The notes: generated by a model from the sequence alone, not told the origin. A DNA stretch of 64,000 nt from an uncultured Christensenella sp. (GCA_910577375.1 CAJTLT010000007.1:11767-75766); one strand, 5' to 3'. Shown: positions 26,086 to 33,078, numbered from the stretch's first letter. A program made the numbers and translations.

Positions 26086-26114
26086 TTGCAAGAATTTAAT
26101 TTTTATGGTAGAAT
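26086..26114 (+). promoter_or_regulatory. divergent promoter of the BRO-N/Fic gene
   Basis: TTGCAA, 17-bp spacer, TAGAAT, 28 bases before the ATG at 26142. It lies back-to-back with the R-M operon promoter. Confidence 0.6.
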
Positions 26115-26141
26115 ATAAAAAAGCGCACGGATTGAATTACT

Positions 26142-26996
26142 ATGTTAAAAACGTCAATCAGATTTTTTGAAGATATTCCAGTGAGAGCCGTTTGGGATGA
26201 CGATACTTCCAAATGGTGGTTTTGTGCTATGGATATTGCCGAAGCCCTAACCAAAAGCAGTAATCCCCGTGTATATTGGGCAACTATGAAACGCCGAAAT
26301 ACTCAGTTGATTGCAATTTGCAAACAACTGAAATTGAAGGCAAACGACGGGAAGTCATACCTTACCGACGTCGTGGACGAAAACGGCGTTACTCTTATTA
26401 CTGCGCTCATACCTGCAAAAAACAAAGAGAATTTTTCCAGATGGGTAAAAGGAATCGGAAGCACGTTAGACGAAAAGAGCAAACAAAAGGCTTACGAACT
26501 GTTTGAAAACGGTTTGATAGACGAAATCGAAGTAGGTACTACGAAAGGTTTACAACAAATTCACGGATATATTTTTGGTGGTCTGTACGATTTTGCAGGG
26601 AAAATTCGCGGCTTGAACATTGCAAAAGGCGGATTTGCGTTTGCGCCATCTATGTATTTGAAAGAAAATCTCGCTCTTATTGACAAGATGCCCGAAGATA
26701 CTATTGAAACCATCGTAAAAAAGTATGTTGAAATGAACGTCGCTCATCCCTTTATGGAGGGCAACGGCAGAAGTACAAGAATTTGGCTCGACTTAATTCT
26801 GAAAAAGAATTTGCGCAAATGCGTGGATTGGAGCAAGATAGACAAGCGGGCGTATCTTACAGCAATGCAGAAAAGTCCTGTGGATTATACCGATATTCTT
26901 GCGCTTATCAGCGGTGCGCTTACGGACGAAATTGATAACCGCGAAATGTTTATGAAAGGCATAGACTATTCCTACTACTACGAAACAGAAGATTGA
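26142..26996 (+). CDS. BRO-N domain fused to Fic adenylyltransferase-like domain
   Basis: 284 residues. The N-terminal BRO-N/antirepressor domain (about 5-105) has the typical W.F.A.DIAEAL and is normally DNA-binding in phage antirepressors. The C-terminal Fic domain carries the complete active site HPFMEGNGRSTR (about 202-213), compatible with AMP transfer to a target hydroxyl. It faces the R-M operon across a shared intergenic region and ends at its own terminator. Fic toxins are usually held by an (S/T)xxxE(G/N) helix, and I see no obvious one here or in a neighbour. Confidence 0.88.
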   Translation: MLKTSIRFFEDIPVRAVWDDDTSKWWFCAMDIAEALTKSSNPRVYWATMKRRNTQLIAICKQLKLKANDGKSYLTDVVDENGVTLITALIPAKNKENFSRWVKGIGSTLDEKSKQKAYELFENGLIDEIEVGTTKGLQQIHGYIFGGLYDFAGKIRGLNIAKGGFAFAPSMYLKENLALIDKMPEDTIETIVKKYVEMNVAHPFMEGNGRSTRIWLDLILKKNLRKCVDWSKIDKRAYLTAMQKSPVDYTDILALISGALTDEIDNREMFMKGIDYSYYYETED

Positions 26997-27015
26997 AAAA
27001 AATAAAATAGCAATA

Positions 27016-27046
27016 GCCGCCGACGGTATTCCGTCGGCGGTTTACT
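27016..27046 (+). terminator. terminator of the Fic gene
   Basis: Perfect 10-bp GC stem (27017-27026 with 27031-27040), TATT loop, then TTTACTTATT. Confidence 0.8.
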
Positions 27047-27124
27047 TATTTGAAATTCGACATATTAATTATAAAAAAGACATTATTATACAAAAAAATA
27101 ATATAAACAAATGTTTGTTTTCTA

Positions 27125-27152
27125 TTGACGTCTACGGAATTTATGATATAAT
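27125..27152 (+). promoter_or_regulatory. promoter of the island's structured RNA
   Basis: TTGACG, 16-bp spacer, TATAAT. The predicted start near 27158 coincides with the first hairpin of the RNA. Confidence 0.8.
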
Positions 27153-27157
27153 AAACT

Positions 27158-27546
27158 TATACGATAGAGTTCGTATGATACCCTTTGAATAGGGTAGAGT
27201 TCTGCGGTGGACGTACAGGGCATTGTCCATTAAGCGCAGAAAGTTTTTTGAACGGAAAGAGCCCGTTCCTGCCTTAGCTTGCGATTTTAAACGCGAGGTG
27301 TTTTTGTTGTACGCAAAAATCGTGAGCCGTGATAGGCTTTTGTTGTTGTACAATTTTTGACGACAGCAAATTAAACGCAGCCGGAGTTATCCGAGATTTC
27401 TATGAGGATGTGAAAGTCGGATAATGTTGAGGGTTAATTTTGTTGTACAAAAAATTTCATAGAATGGTTAACCACCATAGAGCAAATGCAAATTGCTAAA
27501 TATGGTTAAAGTCGGTGATTACGGTAAAAGTATCAGCGGCTTTTTT
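27158..27546 (+). ncRNA. candidate large structured RNA with own promoter and terminator
   Basis: About 390 nt without a plausible ORF on the plus strand. Ordered stems: ATACGA/TCGTAT (27160-27176); TACCCT/AGGGTA (27179-27196); TTCTGCG/CGCAGAA with an inner TGGAC/GTCCA (27200-27241); GAACGG/CCGTTC (27250-27268); CGATTTT/AAAATCG (about 27281-27322); TTATCCG/CGGATAA (about 27387-27424). The loop of the last, TTCTATGA (27397-27404), can pair with TCATAGAA (27457-27464) as a pseudoknot. TTTTGTTGTAC occurs three times. It ends in a hairpin (27511-27540) followed by six T. I do not recognise an Rfam family. Confidence 0.6.
27511..27546 (+). terminator. terminator or attenuator at the end of the structured RNA
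   Basis: GTCGGTGAT pairs with ATCAGCGGC (one G-G mismatch, one G-U), followed by TTTTTT. Read-through would reach the RHH, TnpV and integrase genes. Confidence 0.65.
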
Positions 27547-27575
27547 GTCCCCATTTTTTAAAGGAGGTGGTGCAT

Positions 27576-27584
27576 ATGCGCTAA
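27576..27584 (+). other. minigene ATG-CGC-TAA with a strong ribosome site
   Basis: AAGGAGG (27561-27567) is spaced 8 nt from ATG CGC TAA, a two-codon ORF. A second short ORF (GTG GGC AGA TTT TAA, 27646-27660) has GGAGG 9 nt upstream. Both sit between the terminator and the RHH gene and could act in translation-coupled attenuation. Confidence 0.4.
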
Positions 27585-27682
27585 TTAAAAGACTTGCAAG
27601 CTGTCGTTAAACGGTTGCAAATACATAATACGGAGGAACGTTACAGTGGGCAGATTTTAAGAAAAAAAGGAAGCAGGATAAA

Positions 27683-27734
27683 GAGAGTGGGCAAGCTGCC
27701 ACTCTCGAACTTCGGATAAGCGGGAAACCCGCTT
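27683..27734 (+). repeat. two adjacent inverted repeats upstream of the RHH gene
   Basis: GAGAGTGG/CCACTCTC (27683-27706, 8-nt loop) and AAGCGGG/CCCGCTT (27718-27734, 3-nt loop). Possible attenuators, RHH operators or an oriT-like site; no relaxase gene is present in the element. Confidence 0.45.
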
Positions 27735-27761
27735 TCCGTCTACGACAAACAGGAGGTAAAA

Positions 27762-28223
27762 TTGAAAAGAAAAGAAGTTGAAAAATCTGTAGACAGGCAC
27801 ATAAGAATTTGGGATATGGAAAGCTTAAAACAGATAGACAAAATAATGGAGTACCCCGAATACAAGAGTTTCAGTAAAGTAATTAACGACGCATTGTTTA
27901 TCGCATTGCCGATAATGCTCAGTCGTTTGGAAGGCAAGAAAGAGGTTGCGTTATCTAACGAACAAGCCGAACCGTATAAACCTATTCCGCAAGCCCAAAT
28001 AATGAGCGACGAAGCAAGCGAAATCGTTATAAAATTATTACGTGAAACCGTGATGAACGTAGTAATAAACAAGTCGATATTATCGTCGTTATACCACGCA
28101 ATCGGTAGTTTAAATAGTCAATGCGGAATAAGTAACGAGTCATACGAGCAGGGTTTAATGAGTGATACGCCGGAATATCTTGAAGATTTTGAGTTGCAGC
28201 AAATGAAAAAGCTGAAACAATAA
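27762..28223 (+). CDS. ribbon-helix-helix (CopG/Arc-like) protein
   Basis: 153 residues, TTG start with AGGAGG 5 nt upstream. The N-terminus (VDRHIRIWDMESLKQIDKIMEYPEYKSFSKVINDALFIALP) has the strand-helix-helix spacing of RHH DNA-binding proteins. The C-terminal part is helical and unrecognised. Such proteins act as element regulators or as accessory proteins at oriT (MobC-like). It lies right after two inverted repeats that might be its targets. Confidence 0.6.
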   Translation: MKRKEVEKSVDRHIRIWDMESLKQIDKIMEYPEYKSFSKVINDALFIALPIMLSRLEGKKEVALSNEQAEPYKPIPQAQIMSDEASEIVIKLLRETVMNVVINKSILSSLYHAIGSLNSQCGISNESYEQGLMSDTPEYLEDFELQQMKKLKQ

Positions 28224-28251
28224 ATAATCGTATTAATATTTATAAAAGTGC

Positions 28252-28279
28252 TTGACTTTTTCGGTAGAACGAGTATAAT
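28252..28279 (+). promoter_or_regulatory. promoter of tnpV
   Basis: TTGACT, 16-bp spacer, TATAAT, 31 bases before the tnpV start. Confidence 0.7.
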
Positions 28280-28310
28280 CGTATTAACATTTAATATCGG
28301 AGGTTTTGGT

Positions 28311-28679
28311 ATGATAACGGATAGGCAGTTGTTGGCGAAAGTTGAAGCGGACGAAGGCTTGACCGTGGACGAAGTAAAGCGGTATCAAAAACTTGTAAAA
28401 CCGCAGAAGTACGTTTACGGCAAATGGGGAACGCTCAAGCGCAAGTATCTCGAAGATAAGGGAATAGATTGGACAATCGCTAATCTTCCCGAATATTTGC
28501 ACGGCGTGGACAGGCAGGCGGAGAATATGTACAATGTTCTCTATGCCAAGCTCTCGCAAAATCCGCTGTACAAACGGACGGGCGAGTTTATGGAAGATTA
28601 CCGCAGACTCACTGCGTTACAACACGCAATCGAAGAAGAAATTTTAAACGAGTTAATTTACACAGGAGAAGCCATATGA
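28311..28679 (+). CDS. tnpV: TnpV-family transposon protein
   Basis: 122 residues from the ATG at 28311 (CGGAGG 7 nt upstream; an upstream GTG at 28248 would overlap the promoter). Matches the TnpV pattern known from clostridial mobilizable transposons: YGKWGTLKRKYLEDK, then LPEYLHGVDRQAENMY, ending AIEEEILNELIY. Its biochemical role is undefined in the literature, but it co-occurs with tyrosine recombinases. Coupled to the next ORF by an ATGA overlap. Confidence 0.75.
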   Translation: MITDRQLLAKVEADEGLTVDEVKRYQKLVKPQKYVYGKWGTLKRKYLEDKGIDWTIANLPEYLHGVDRQAENMYNVLYAKLSQNPLYKRTGEFMEDYRRLTALQHAIEEEILNELIYTGEAI

Positions 28680-28882
28680 AGCAACCGAAAGCCGAAATCG
28701 ACAAGAGATACGAGGACAGGCACAAAGAGGAACGCAAGGCGGCACACGCCGTGTGGGGAACCTCTATGAACCGTGAAGACTTTGAGGAACTGAACAAGTT
28801 TCTCAAAGCTAATCACATAAAAAAAGTGCAACTCATCTATGCAGGATGGGAAGCACTTAAAGAACAATATAAAAAATCATAA
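28676..28882 (+). CDS. small basic protein, possible excisionase or regulator
   Basis: 68 residues, ATG overlapping the tnpV stop. Highly charged N-terminal half (EIDKRYEDRHKEERKAAHAVW), then NREDFEELNKFLKANHIKKVQLIYAGWEAL, which has an RHH-like or helix-turn pattern. Its position next to the integrase fits a recombination directionality factor; no family match is claimed. Confidence 0.55.
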   Translation: MKQPKAEIDKRYEDRHKEERKAAHAVWGTSMNREDFEELNKFLKANHIKKVQLIYAGWEALKEQYKKS

Positions 28883-28908
28883 TCTTTTCAAACAAGGAGG
28901 AGCATGCG

Positions 28909-28953
28909 ATGGAAAGAGAACATAGTATTCAAAGCTATAAGGACGCGGAATAA
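28909..28953 (+). CDS. 14-codon leader ORF before the integrase
   Basis: AGGAGG is spaced 8 nt from an ATG encoding MEREHSIQSYKDAE and a stop. It overlaps a dyad (GGACG...CGTCC with inner CGGAA/TTCCG, 28939-28967) ending just before the AAGGA that serves the integrase TTG. The layout resembles a translational attenuator. Confidence 0.35.
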   Translation: MEREHSIQSYKDAE

Positions 28954-28981
28954 TTCCGAGTTGACGTCCGAATAAGGATAC

Positions 28982-30187
28982 TTGAAACAACAAACTAACT
29001 TATTACAAACGGACAATTCCGTAGAGCAATTGCTTGAAGCATTAAAACAACAAAATGAGCTATACAAGCAGGTGTTGGCGGGATTAGGTCCGATAGCAGA
29101 AAAGAGTAAAGTTGAAAATCGCCGGGGTAAGCTGAAATTTACAAAAAAGGAGATTTCACAGATGCCGACACAATTCAAAAATATCTTTGCGGCAAACGAT
29201 TTAATAGTGCACTACCGTTTAAGAAAGGACGGTGTGTACGAAGCTAGATTCCACAGACAGGGTATTCACATAGAAGTTTCGTCCAAAGATTTAACTAAAC
29301 TCAAACAGAAATTTATTGATAAACTTAATCACAAAGACGAAAAGCCCGATAAAAATGACAAGACCTTTGCGGAATACGCCGACGAGTGGTTGAACATCAA
29401 AAAGGTTACGACAAAGCAATCAACTTATAATGAATACTTACGATTATTAAATCACGACATTCTTCCAACATTCGGAGAAATGAAGGCAATAGAGATAGAC
29501 AGATGTATGTTGCAGAACTTCCTTTTAACCTACGTTCAAAAAGGTGTTCTGCGTACGGCGCATAAGCTATTCCTATTACTGCGTTGTATCTTCGATATGA
29601 TTGCGGAGGACTACAATATCCCCACGCCGATGAAAAAGGTTGTCGTACCCAACTACCAAAGCAAGAGCGGCTGCGCATTTACCTACGAGGAAGAAAAGAA
29701 GCTTGTCAATCATTGTCTTGCACACCTTAATAGAGACACGGCTCACGCCTTTCTCGTGCTGTTATACGCAGGACTCAGGCGGAGCGAGCTTGCAAGTCTG
29801 AATGTAATTGACGGCGTTTGGCTCGAATGCGAAACAAGCAAAGAGCGTATGGGTAAAAACGTTGTAAAACGCAAAATACCTATTACGCCGATGATGAAAC
29901 AAGTATTGCCGTATATCGACTTTGAAAAGGCGAAGCGCGTCAACCTGAGTACGTTGCAGACTACAATGAAAAGGTTGTTCCCGAATCACCACTCCCACGA
30001 GTTAAGACATACGTTCATCAGCAGGAGCAAAGAAAGCGGCGTTTTAAGCGAAGTCGTCAGTATTTGGGCTGGACATTCGTTAAGCGGGACGATAACTACT
30101 ACCGTTTACACGCATTACTCGGAAGAGTTTCAATTGCGCGAAGCGGAAAAAGTTGACTACTTAAAATGGAATTTCGGGGAAGAATAA
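28982..30187 (+). CDS. int: tyrosine-type site-specific integrase of the island
   Basis: 401 residues, TTG start with AAGGA close upstream. N-terminal coiled region, an arm-binding AP2-like segment (about 75-115), a SAM-like core-binding domain (TFAEYADEWLNIKKVTTKQSTYNEYLR) and a C-terminal catalytic domain. Catalytic residues are complete: Arg in AGLRRSEL (about 262), HELRHTF (about 338), WAGHSL (about 362) and Tyr in VYTHY (about 375). It sits 135 bases from attR, as expected for the enzyme that inserted the element into tRNA-Gln. Confidence 0.95.
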   Translation: MKQQTNLLQTDNSVEQLLEALKQQNELYKQVLAGLGPIAEKSKVENRRGKLKFTKKEISQMPTQFKNIFAANDLIVHYRLRKDGVYEARFHRQGIHIEVSSKDLTKLKQKFIDKLNHKDEKPDKNDKTFAEYADEWLNIKKVTTKQSTYNEYLRLLNHDILPTFGEMKAIEIDRCMLQNFLLTYVQKGVLRTAHKLFLLLRCIFDMIAEDYNIPTPMKKVVVPNYQSKSGCAFTYEEEKKLVNHCLAHLNRDTAHAFLVLLYAGLRRSELASLNVIDGVWLECETSKERMGKNVVKRKIPITPMMKQVLPYIDFEKAKRVNLSTLQTTMKRLFPNHHSHELRHTFISRSKESGVLSEVVSIWAGHSLSGTITTTVYTHYSEEFQLREAEKVDYLKWNFGEE

Positions 30188-30204
30188 GGGGTTAAGTCCC
30201 CAAT

Positions 30205-30240
30205 TAGTCCCCGCAAACTCCCAAATTTACTCCCAAATCG
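30205..30240. repeat. integrase arm-like repeats next to attR
   Basis: Two copies of ACTCCCAAAT followed by GGGGTATT. The same words occur at the left end of the island (about 14176-14210). Confidence 0.5.
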
Positions 30241-30271
30241 GGGTATTCAGCCGTTTTTGTTAAAAAATAAA

Positions 30272-30318
30272 ACACTATATATTGTGTTCTTGGTTTCAGA
30301 ACCTACAATATATAGTGT
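30272..30318 (-). terminator. island-borne terminator for tRNA-Gln
   Basis: A perfect 14-bp inverted repeat (30272-30285 with 30305-30318). Read on the minus strand it lies 4 bases after the tRNA-Gln CCA end and is followed by TTTTATTTTTT. It replaces the terminator separated from the tRNA by integration. The core CACTATATA also matches the palindrome beside attL, so it may double as an integrase site. Confidence 0.65.
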
Positions 30319-30321
30319 CTG

Positions 30322-30366
30322 TGGCTGGGGCGAAGTGATTCGAACACCCGAATGACGGAGTCAGAG
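30322..30366. repeat. attR: 45-bp repeat within tRNA-Gln
   Basis: Perfect match to 14029-14073. It covers the tRNA from the CCA end to the anticodon. Confidence 0.95.
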
Positions 30367-30396
30367 TCCGTTGCCTTACCGCTTGGCGACGCCCCA
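30322..30396 (-). tRNA. tRNA-Gln (CUG)
   Basis: 75 nt with encoded CCA. The acceptor TGGGGCG/CGCCCCA, the 5-bp anticodon stem ACGGA/TCCGT and the loop CTCTGAC give anticodon CUG. The 3' half is the island's attachment site; the gene is intact because the island supplies the same 45 bases. Confidence 0.95.
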
Positions 30397-30416
30397 ATAT
30401 TTAATTAACAAAAAGT

Positions 30417-30445
30417 ATTATAGCATGGGTTACAGTAAAAAACAA
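30417..30445 (-). promoter_or_regulatory. tRNA-Gln promoter
   Basis: Minus strand TTGTTT, 17-bp spacer, TATAAT, about 20 bases before the tRNA 5' end. Confidence 0.55.
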
Positions 30446-30763
30446 CCAATTTTAAGCTGTTTTGTAAAAATTGAAAAAGTTTCTGTATGCCAAAAGATAG
30501 TCGAAAAGTTGCATGTCAAATAAAAATGTATATACATTAAAATTTCTTCTTAGTTACGGTCGCATTTTATAAATTTTATTTTGCTGTATAACAGAGTGTA
30601 ATAATATATTTTATATAACTAATAGAATGCTGTCGGCACAAAGAGACGGTTAAAGTATTAGACGATAATTTGGCTAGAAGTTATAACAAGTAAAGAATAG
30701 ATCGAATAAAATGAAGTACGCCGCAAAATATCTTTTACAGCTTTTGCAAAAAGGTATTTAAAG
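30446..30763. other. AT-rich gap between tRNA-Gln and the integrase remnant
   Basis: No gene with a ribosome site. Parts may be decayed integrase sequence, but I cannot align it. Confidence 0.4.
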
Positions 30764-31051
30764 TACATAGATTTTGAAGCGGTAAAGAACAATATCTTCC
30801 AAACTATTACTTTTGCAATGGGACGCATATTCCAGAAAGACATAGTAAAACCGCACCACTCGCACAAATTACAATATACTTTCATAACTCGATGTAAGGA
30901 ATGCGGCATAAATCCCGAACTCATTATGTTATGGGACGGACACAAAGAAGATAATTACGTTAAATCTTCCAAAGTTGACAGGGTATATATCGATTATTCC
31001 GAAAAATATCAGTTTAAACAGGTACAGTTAGATGACTATGAATTTATATAA
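30764..31051 (+). pseudogene. remnant of a second tyrosine integrase, C-terminal part
   Basis: The open frame reads YIDFEAVKNNIF...ATG at 30818...HSHKLQYTFITRCKECGINPELIMLWDGH...YIDYSEKY. It aligns by eye with the island integrase (YIDFEKAKR; HSHELRHTFISRSKESG; WAGHS; YTHYSEE). The HxxR arginine is lost (HKLQ), the N-terminal two thirds are missing and upstream frames are broken. It is the scar of an older element in the same tRNA locus. Confidence 0.75.
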
Positions 31052-31121
31052 CTAAGTAAGAAATTGTTTAGTAATATTGTTTTAGTAAGCAAAAAAATGG
31101 TTATCTACAAATAAATTGCTC

Positions 31122-31150
31122 TTGACAATTACTGGTAATATTTTTATAAT
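31122..31150 (+). promoter_or_regulatory. consensus promoter of the three-gene accessory operon
   Basis: TTGACA, 17-bp spacer, TATAAT, all perfect. GAGGAG lies 6 nt before the ATG at 31169. Confidence 0.85.
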
Positions 31151-31168
31151 GATGGTGAGGAGTTTATA

Positions 31169-31807
31169 ATGTTTACGTTAGTTTCGTTTCAAATGACAGC
31201 ATTTACAGATTTAAGTATGGATTCAGCAAAAGTTTTTGCAAAATCTTTTGGTGCTGAATTTAATATACAAGCTTTACCTGCTACACCATTTGTAGAGGCT
31301 CCATTATTCCGTGTTGCGGATAAAGATAGATTGCAAACATTTGACATATCGCAAAAAAGAGTTGATTGTTTTTATTCTGAGTATTCAGATGTGAATATCA
31401 AGGATTTTGTTGCTAAAATAAAGCAAATACCAAACTTGGGTAAAATTTCGCGTTTAGCTATAAACTATATAGGGTTTGTAGCTGATGAAGATGAGAAGGT
31501 TATTTCAAATTTGAATCGGAAGTTTGGATTTCAGAAATTATTTGGCGATGCTTGCGAATTTATGTTTAGAACAAACAATCGGAAGCAAATTCTTGAATAT
31601 ACATTTAATGAAATAATTGAGTGTCAAAACAGTATAATGCAAAATTCCTCGACGCTGGACGAGGTTAAAAGTATCTCTTTTCATTTTGATATCAATAATG
31701 TGCCTGTAGATGATATAGGGTTTGAAAAAATTGCATCACTATTCAATTCAATGAATAAAGAATTGAAAGAAAAAATTGATACTTGCTTTGGAATTGTAAA
31801 TGAGTAA
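31169..31807 (+). CDS. accessory operon gene 1, unknown function (faint TIGR04255-like pattern)
   Basis: 212 residues, AT-rich coding. A soluble alpha/beta-looking protein: N-terminal strand (FTLVSFQMTAF), then KISRLAINYIGFVADEDEKVISNLNRKFGFQKLFG, and a C-terminal strand-helix region (SISFHFDINNVPVDDIGFEKIASLF). The middle segment and size recall the sporadic TIGR04255 family (isRl.lrYiN), but this is weak. It overlaps the next gene (ATGAGTAA), so the products are probably made together. Confidence 0.75.
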   Translation: MFTLVSFQMTAFTDLSMDSAKVFAKSFGAEFNIQALPATPFVEAPLFRVADKDRLQTFDISQKRVDCFYSEYSDVNIKDFVAKIKQIPNLGKISRLAINYIGFVADEDEKVISNLNRKFGFQKLFGDACEFMFRTNNRKQILEYTFNEIIECQNSIMQNSSTLDEVKSISFHFDINNVPVDDIGFEKIASLFNSMNKELKEKIDTCFGIVNE

Positions 31808-32417
31808 TTATACATATGACACAGTTAACTCCAAAACTGTTGATAACAATTATATAAAACAAATAAAATTAGCTATAATTGGCGTAGCATCATTTGTTGT
31901 TCCGTTTGTATTTGGGATGGGTTCAAATTCATCAGATACTTTCCACGAGAATGCTGGTGTATATGAATATCGCTCCATATCTGTTTCAGCGGATACGGGA
32001 ACAAATTTTAATGCTTTCCAATCTGAAGAAAATAGATTATATAACGCCGCTTCTACATATACTAATACAGGAGCGGAGAAATCTTTGGGGACATTTAATG
32101 ACTATGATGAACGTGTCAATAGTTTAATTTTACAATTGAAAGAAGATGAAGAAAACGAAACATTCTTTGCATCTGATTATATCACTAACTTGTTCTCTCA
32201 GGATAGAGCAATAGGTATTTTAGTTTTAAATAAAGCATTTTCAATGGAATCATATAAATACGCAACTTTAGTTATTGATGCTATCCGTCTTTCTGATGTG
32301 GATTTTTTACAAAAATGGTTTAAAGCTTTACTCAATATAGGTATGAAAGAACAAGAACATAGAGAATATATGGGAGAAATTTACGAACTTTACGAAGAAG
32401 AATTAGAAGCATTATGA
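31800..32417 (+). CDS. accessory operon gene 2, single-TM protein of unknown function
   Basis: 205 residues. Start overlaps gene 1. A short N-terminal segment, one TM helix (about 25-43, LAIIGVASFVVPFVFGMG), a Ser/Thr/Asn-rich stretch, then an acidic helical C-terminus (LQLKEDEENETFF; EYMGEIYELYEEELEAL). Could be a membrane effector or anchor for the soluble products either side. No family recognised. Overlaps gene 3 by ATGA. Confidence 0.75.
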   Translation: MSNYTYDTVNSKTVDNNYIKQIKLAIIGVASFVVPFVFGMGSNSSDTFHENAGVYEYRSISVSADTGTNFNAFQSEENRLYNAASTYTNTGAEKSLGTFNDYDERVNSLILQLKEDEENETFFASDYITNLFSQDRAIGILVLNKAFSMESYKYATLVIDAIRLSDVDFLQKWFKALLNIGMKEQEHREYMGEIYELYEEELEAL

Positions 32418-32962
32418 TTTGTTATGTGCGATTAATTAAGAAAGCACGATGGGACAAGAAGGCTGATTCTTTTGAAGAGATAAGTGGTGAAACGGTTATC
32501 TTTGATTGGAATTGTATTAATGATGAGTGGTCTGTTTATGAATGCCCTAACGATGCTCTTAGTTTAAAGAAAAGTAAACAATTAAATAATATTACTTTAA
32601 AGTTGATTTGTGATAATATAAGCAAAACAAAAAGTGGCGTAGAGCTTTTAGTTCTTGATGATGAATTTTTAGATTTAGTACAATCAAAGGCTATTAGTGA
32701 TGACACGGATATTCTCTATTGTCGGCATTGTAATATCAAAGGGATAAATTTAGGTAAAATAAATAAAGCTGTTAAGTATACATTTGAAAATATTGAGAGT
32801 AAGGTAATAAAATACACAGTAAAAGAGATAAAGAACTTGTTTGAAAATTATCCAGCCGATTATTTCACTGAATTTGTTAGAAGAACGAAAAAAGATAATT
32901 TGTCTACAATTGAAAAAGCATTTAACTTAAAAGAAGGCTTTTTTAAAGCGTATCAAAAATAA
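32414..32962 (+). CDS. accessory operon gene 3, unknown function
   Basis: 182 residues, start overlapping gene 2 (ATGA). Mixed alpha/beta: SGETVIFDWNCINDEWSVYECP, then GVELLVLDDEFLDLVQSK, then LYCRHCNIKGINLGKINKAVKY and a Lys-rich helical end. The lone CxxC pair (CRHC) is not a full zinc site. The operon ends at an intrinsic terminator. Tight overlaps show the three genes evolved as a unit. Confidence 0.75.
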   Translation: MICYVRLIKKARWDKKADSFEEISGETVIFDWNCINDEWSVYECPNDALSLKKSKQLNNITLKLICDNISKTKSGVELLVLDDEFLDLVQSKAISDDTDILYCRHCNIKGINLGKINKAVKYTFENIESKVIKYTVKEIKNLFENYPADYFTEFVRRTKKDNLSTIEKAFNLKEGFFKAYQK

Positions 32963-32966
32963 ATTA

Positions 32967-32998
32967 AAACATTTGGAGAGATTCCAGATGTTTTTTTA
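32967..32998 (+). terminator. terminator of the accessory operon
   Basis: AACATTTGGA pairs with TCCAGATGTT (one G-U) around a 5-nt loop, followed by TTTTTTT. Confidence 0.8.
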
Positions 32999-33078
32999 TT
33001 TTAATTATTATTTATTAATTGCCACGCCGAAATGTAGCCGAAAATTGTTTTTGATTTGCTTTTAATAAAATAAAAAAT

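Larger units (their letters stand above)
14029..30366. mobile_element. integrated genomic island in tRNA-Gln carrying a type I R-M operon
   Basis: A 16.3-kb element between perfect 45-bp direct repeats, with a tyrosine recombinase gene reading toward the right end. Cargo is AT-rich relative to the backbone. It holds a decorated type I restriction-modification operon, a BRO-N/Fic gene and an unknown protein. The right arm holds a structured RNA, an RHH protein, TnpV and small ORFs. No relaxase, coupling protein or replication gene was found, so transfer, if any, would depend on helpers. The integration restores an intact tRNA-Gln. Confidence 0.92.

Noticed and set aside
27141..27353. 70-codon ORF on the minus strand
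   Set aside because: It has no ribosome site and is antisense to a chain of conserved-looking hairpins; it is a by-product of the structured RNA.
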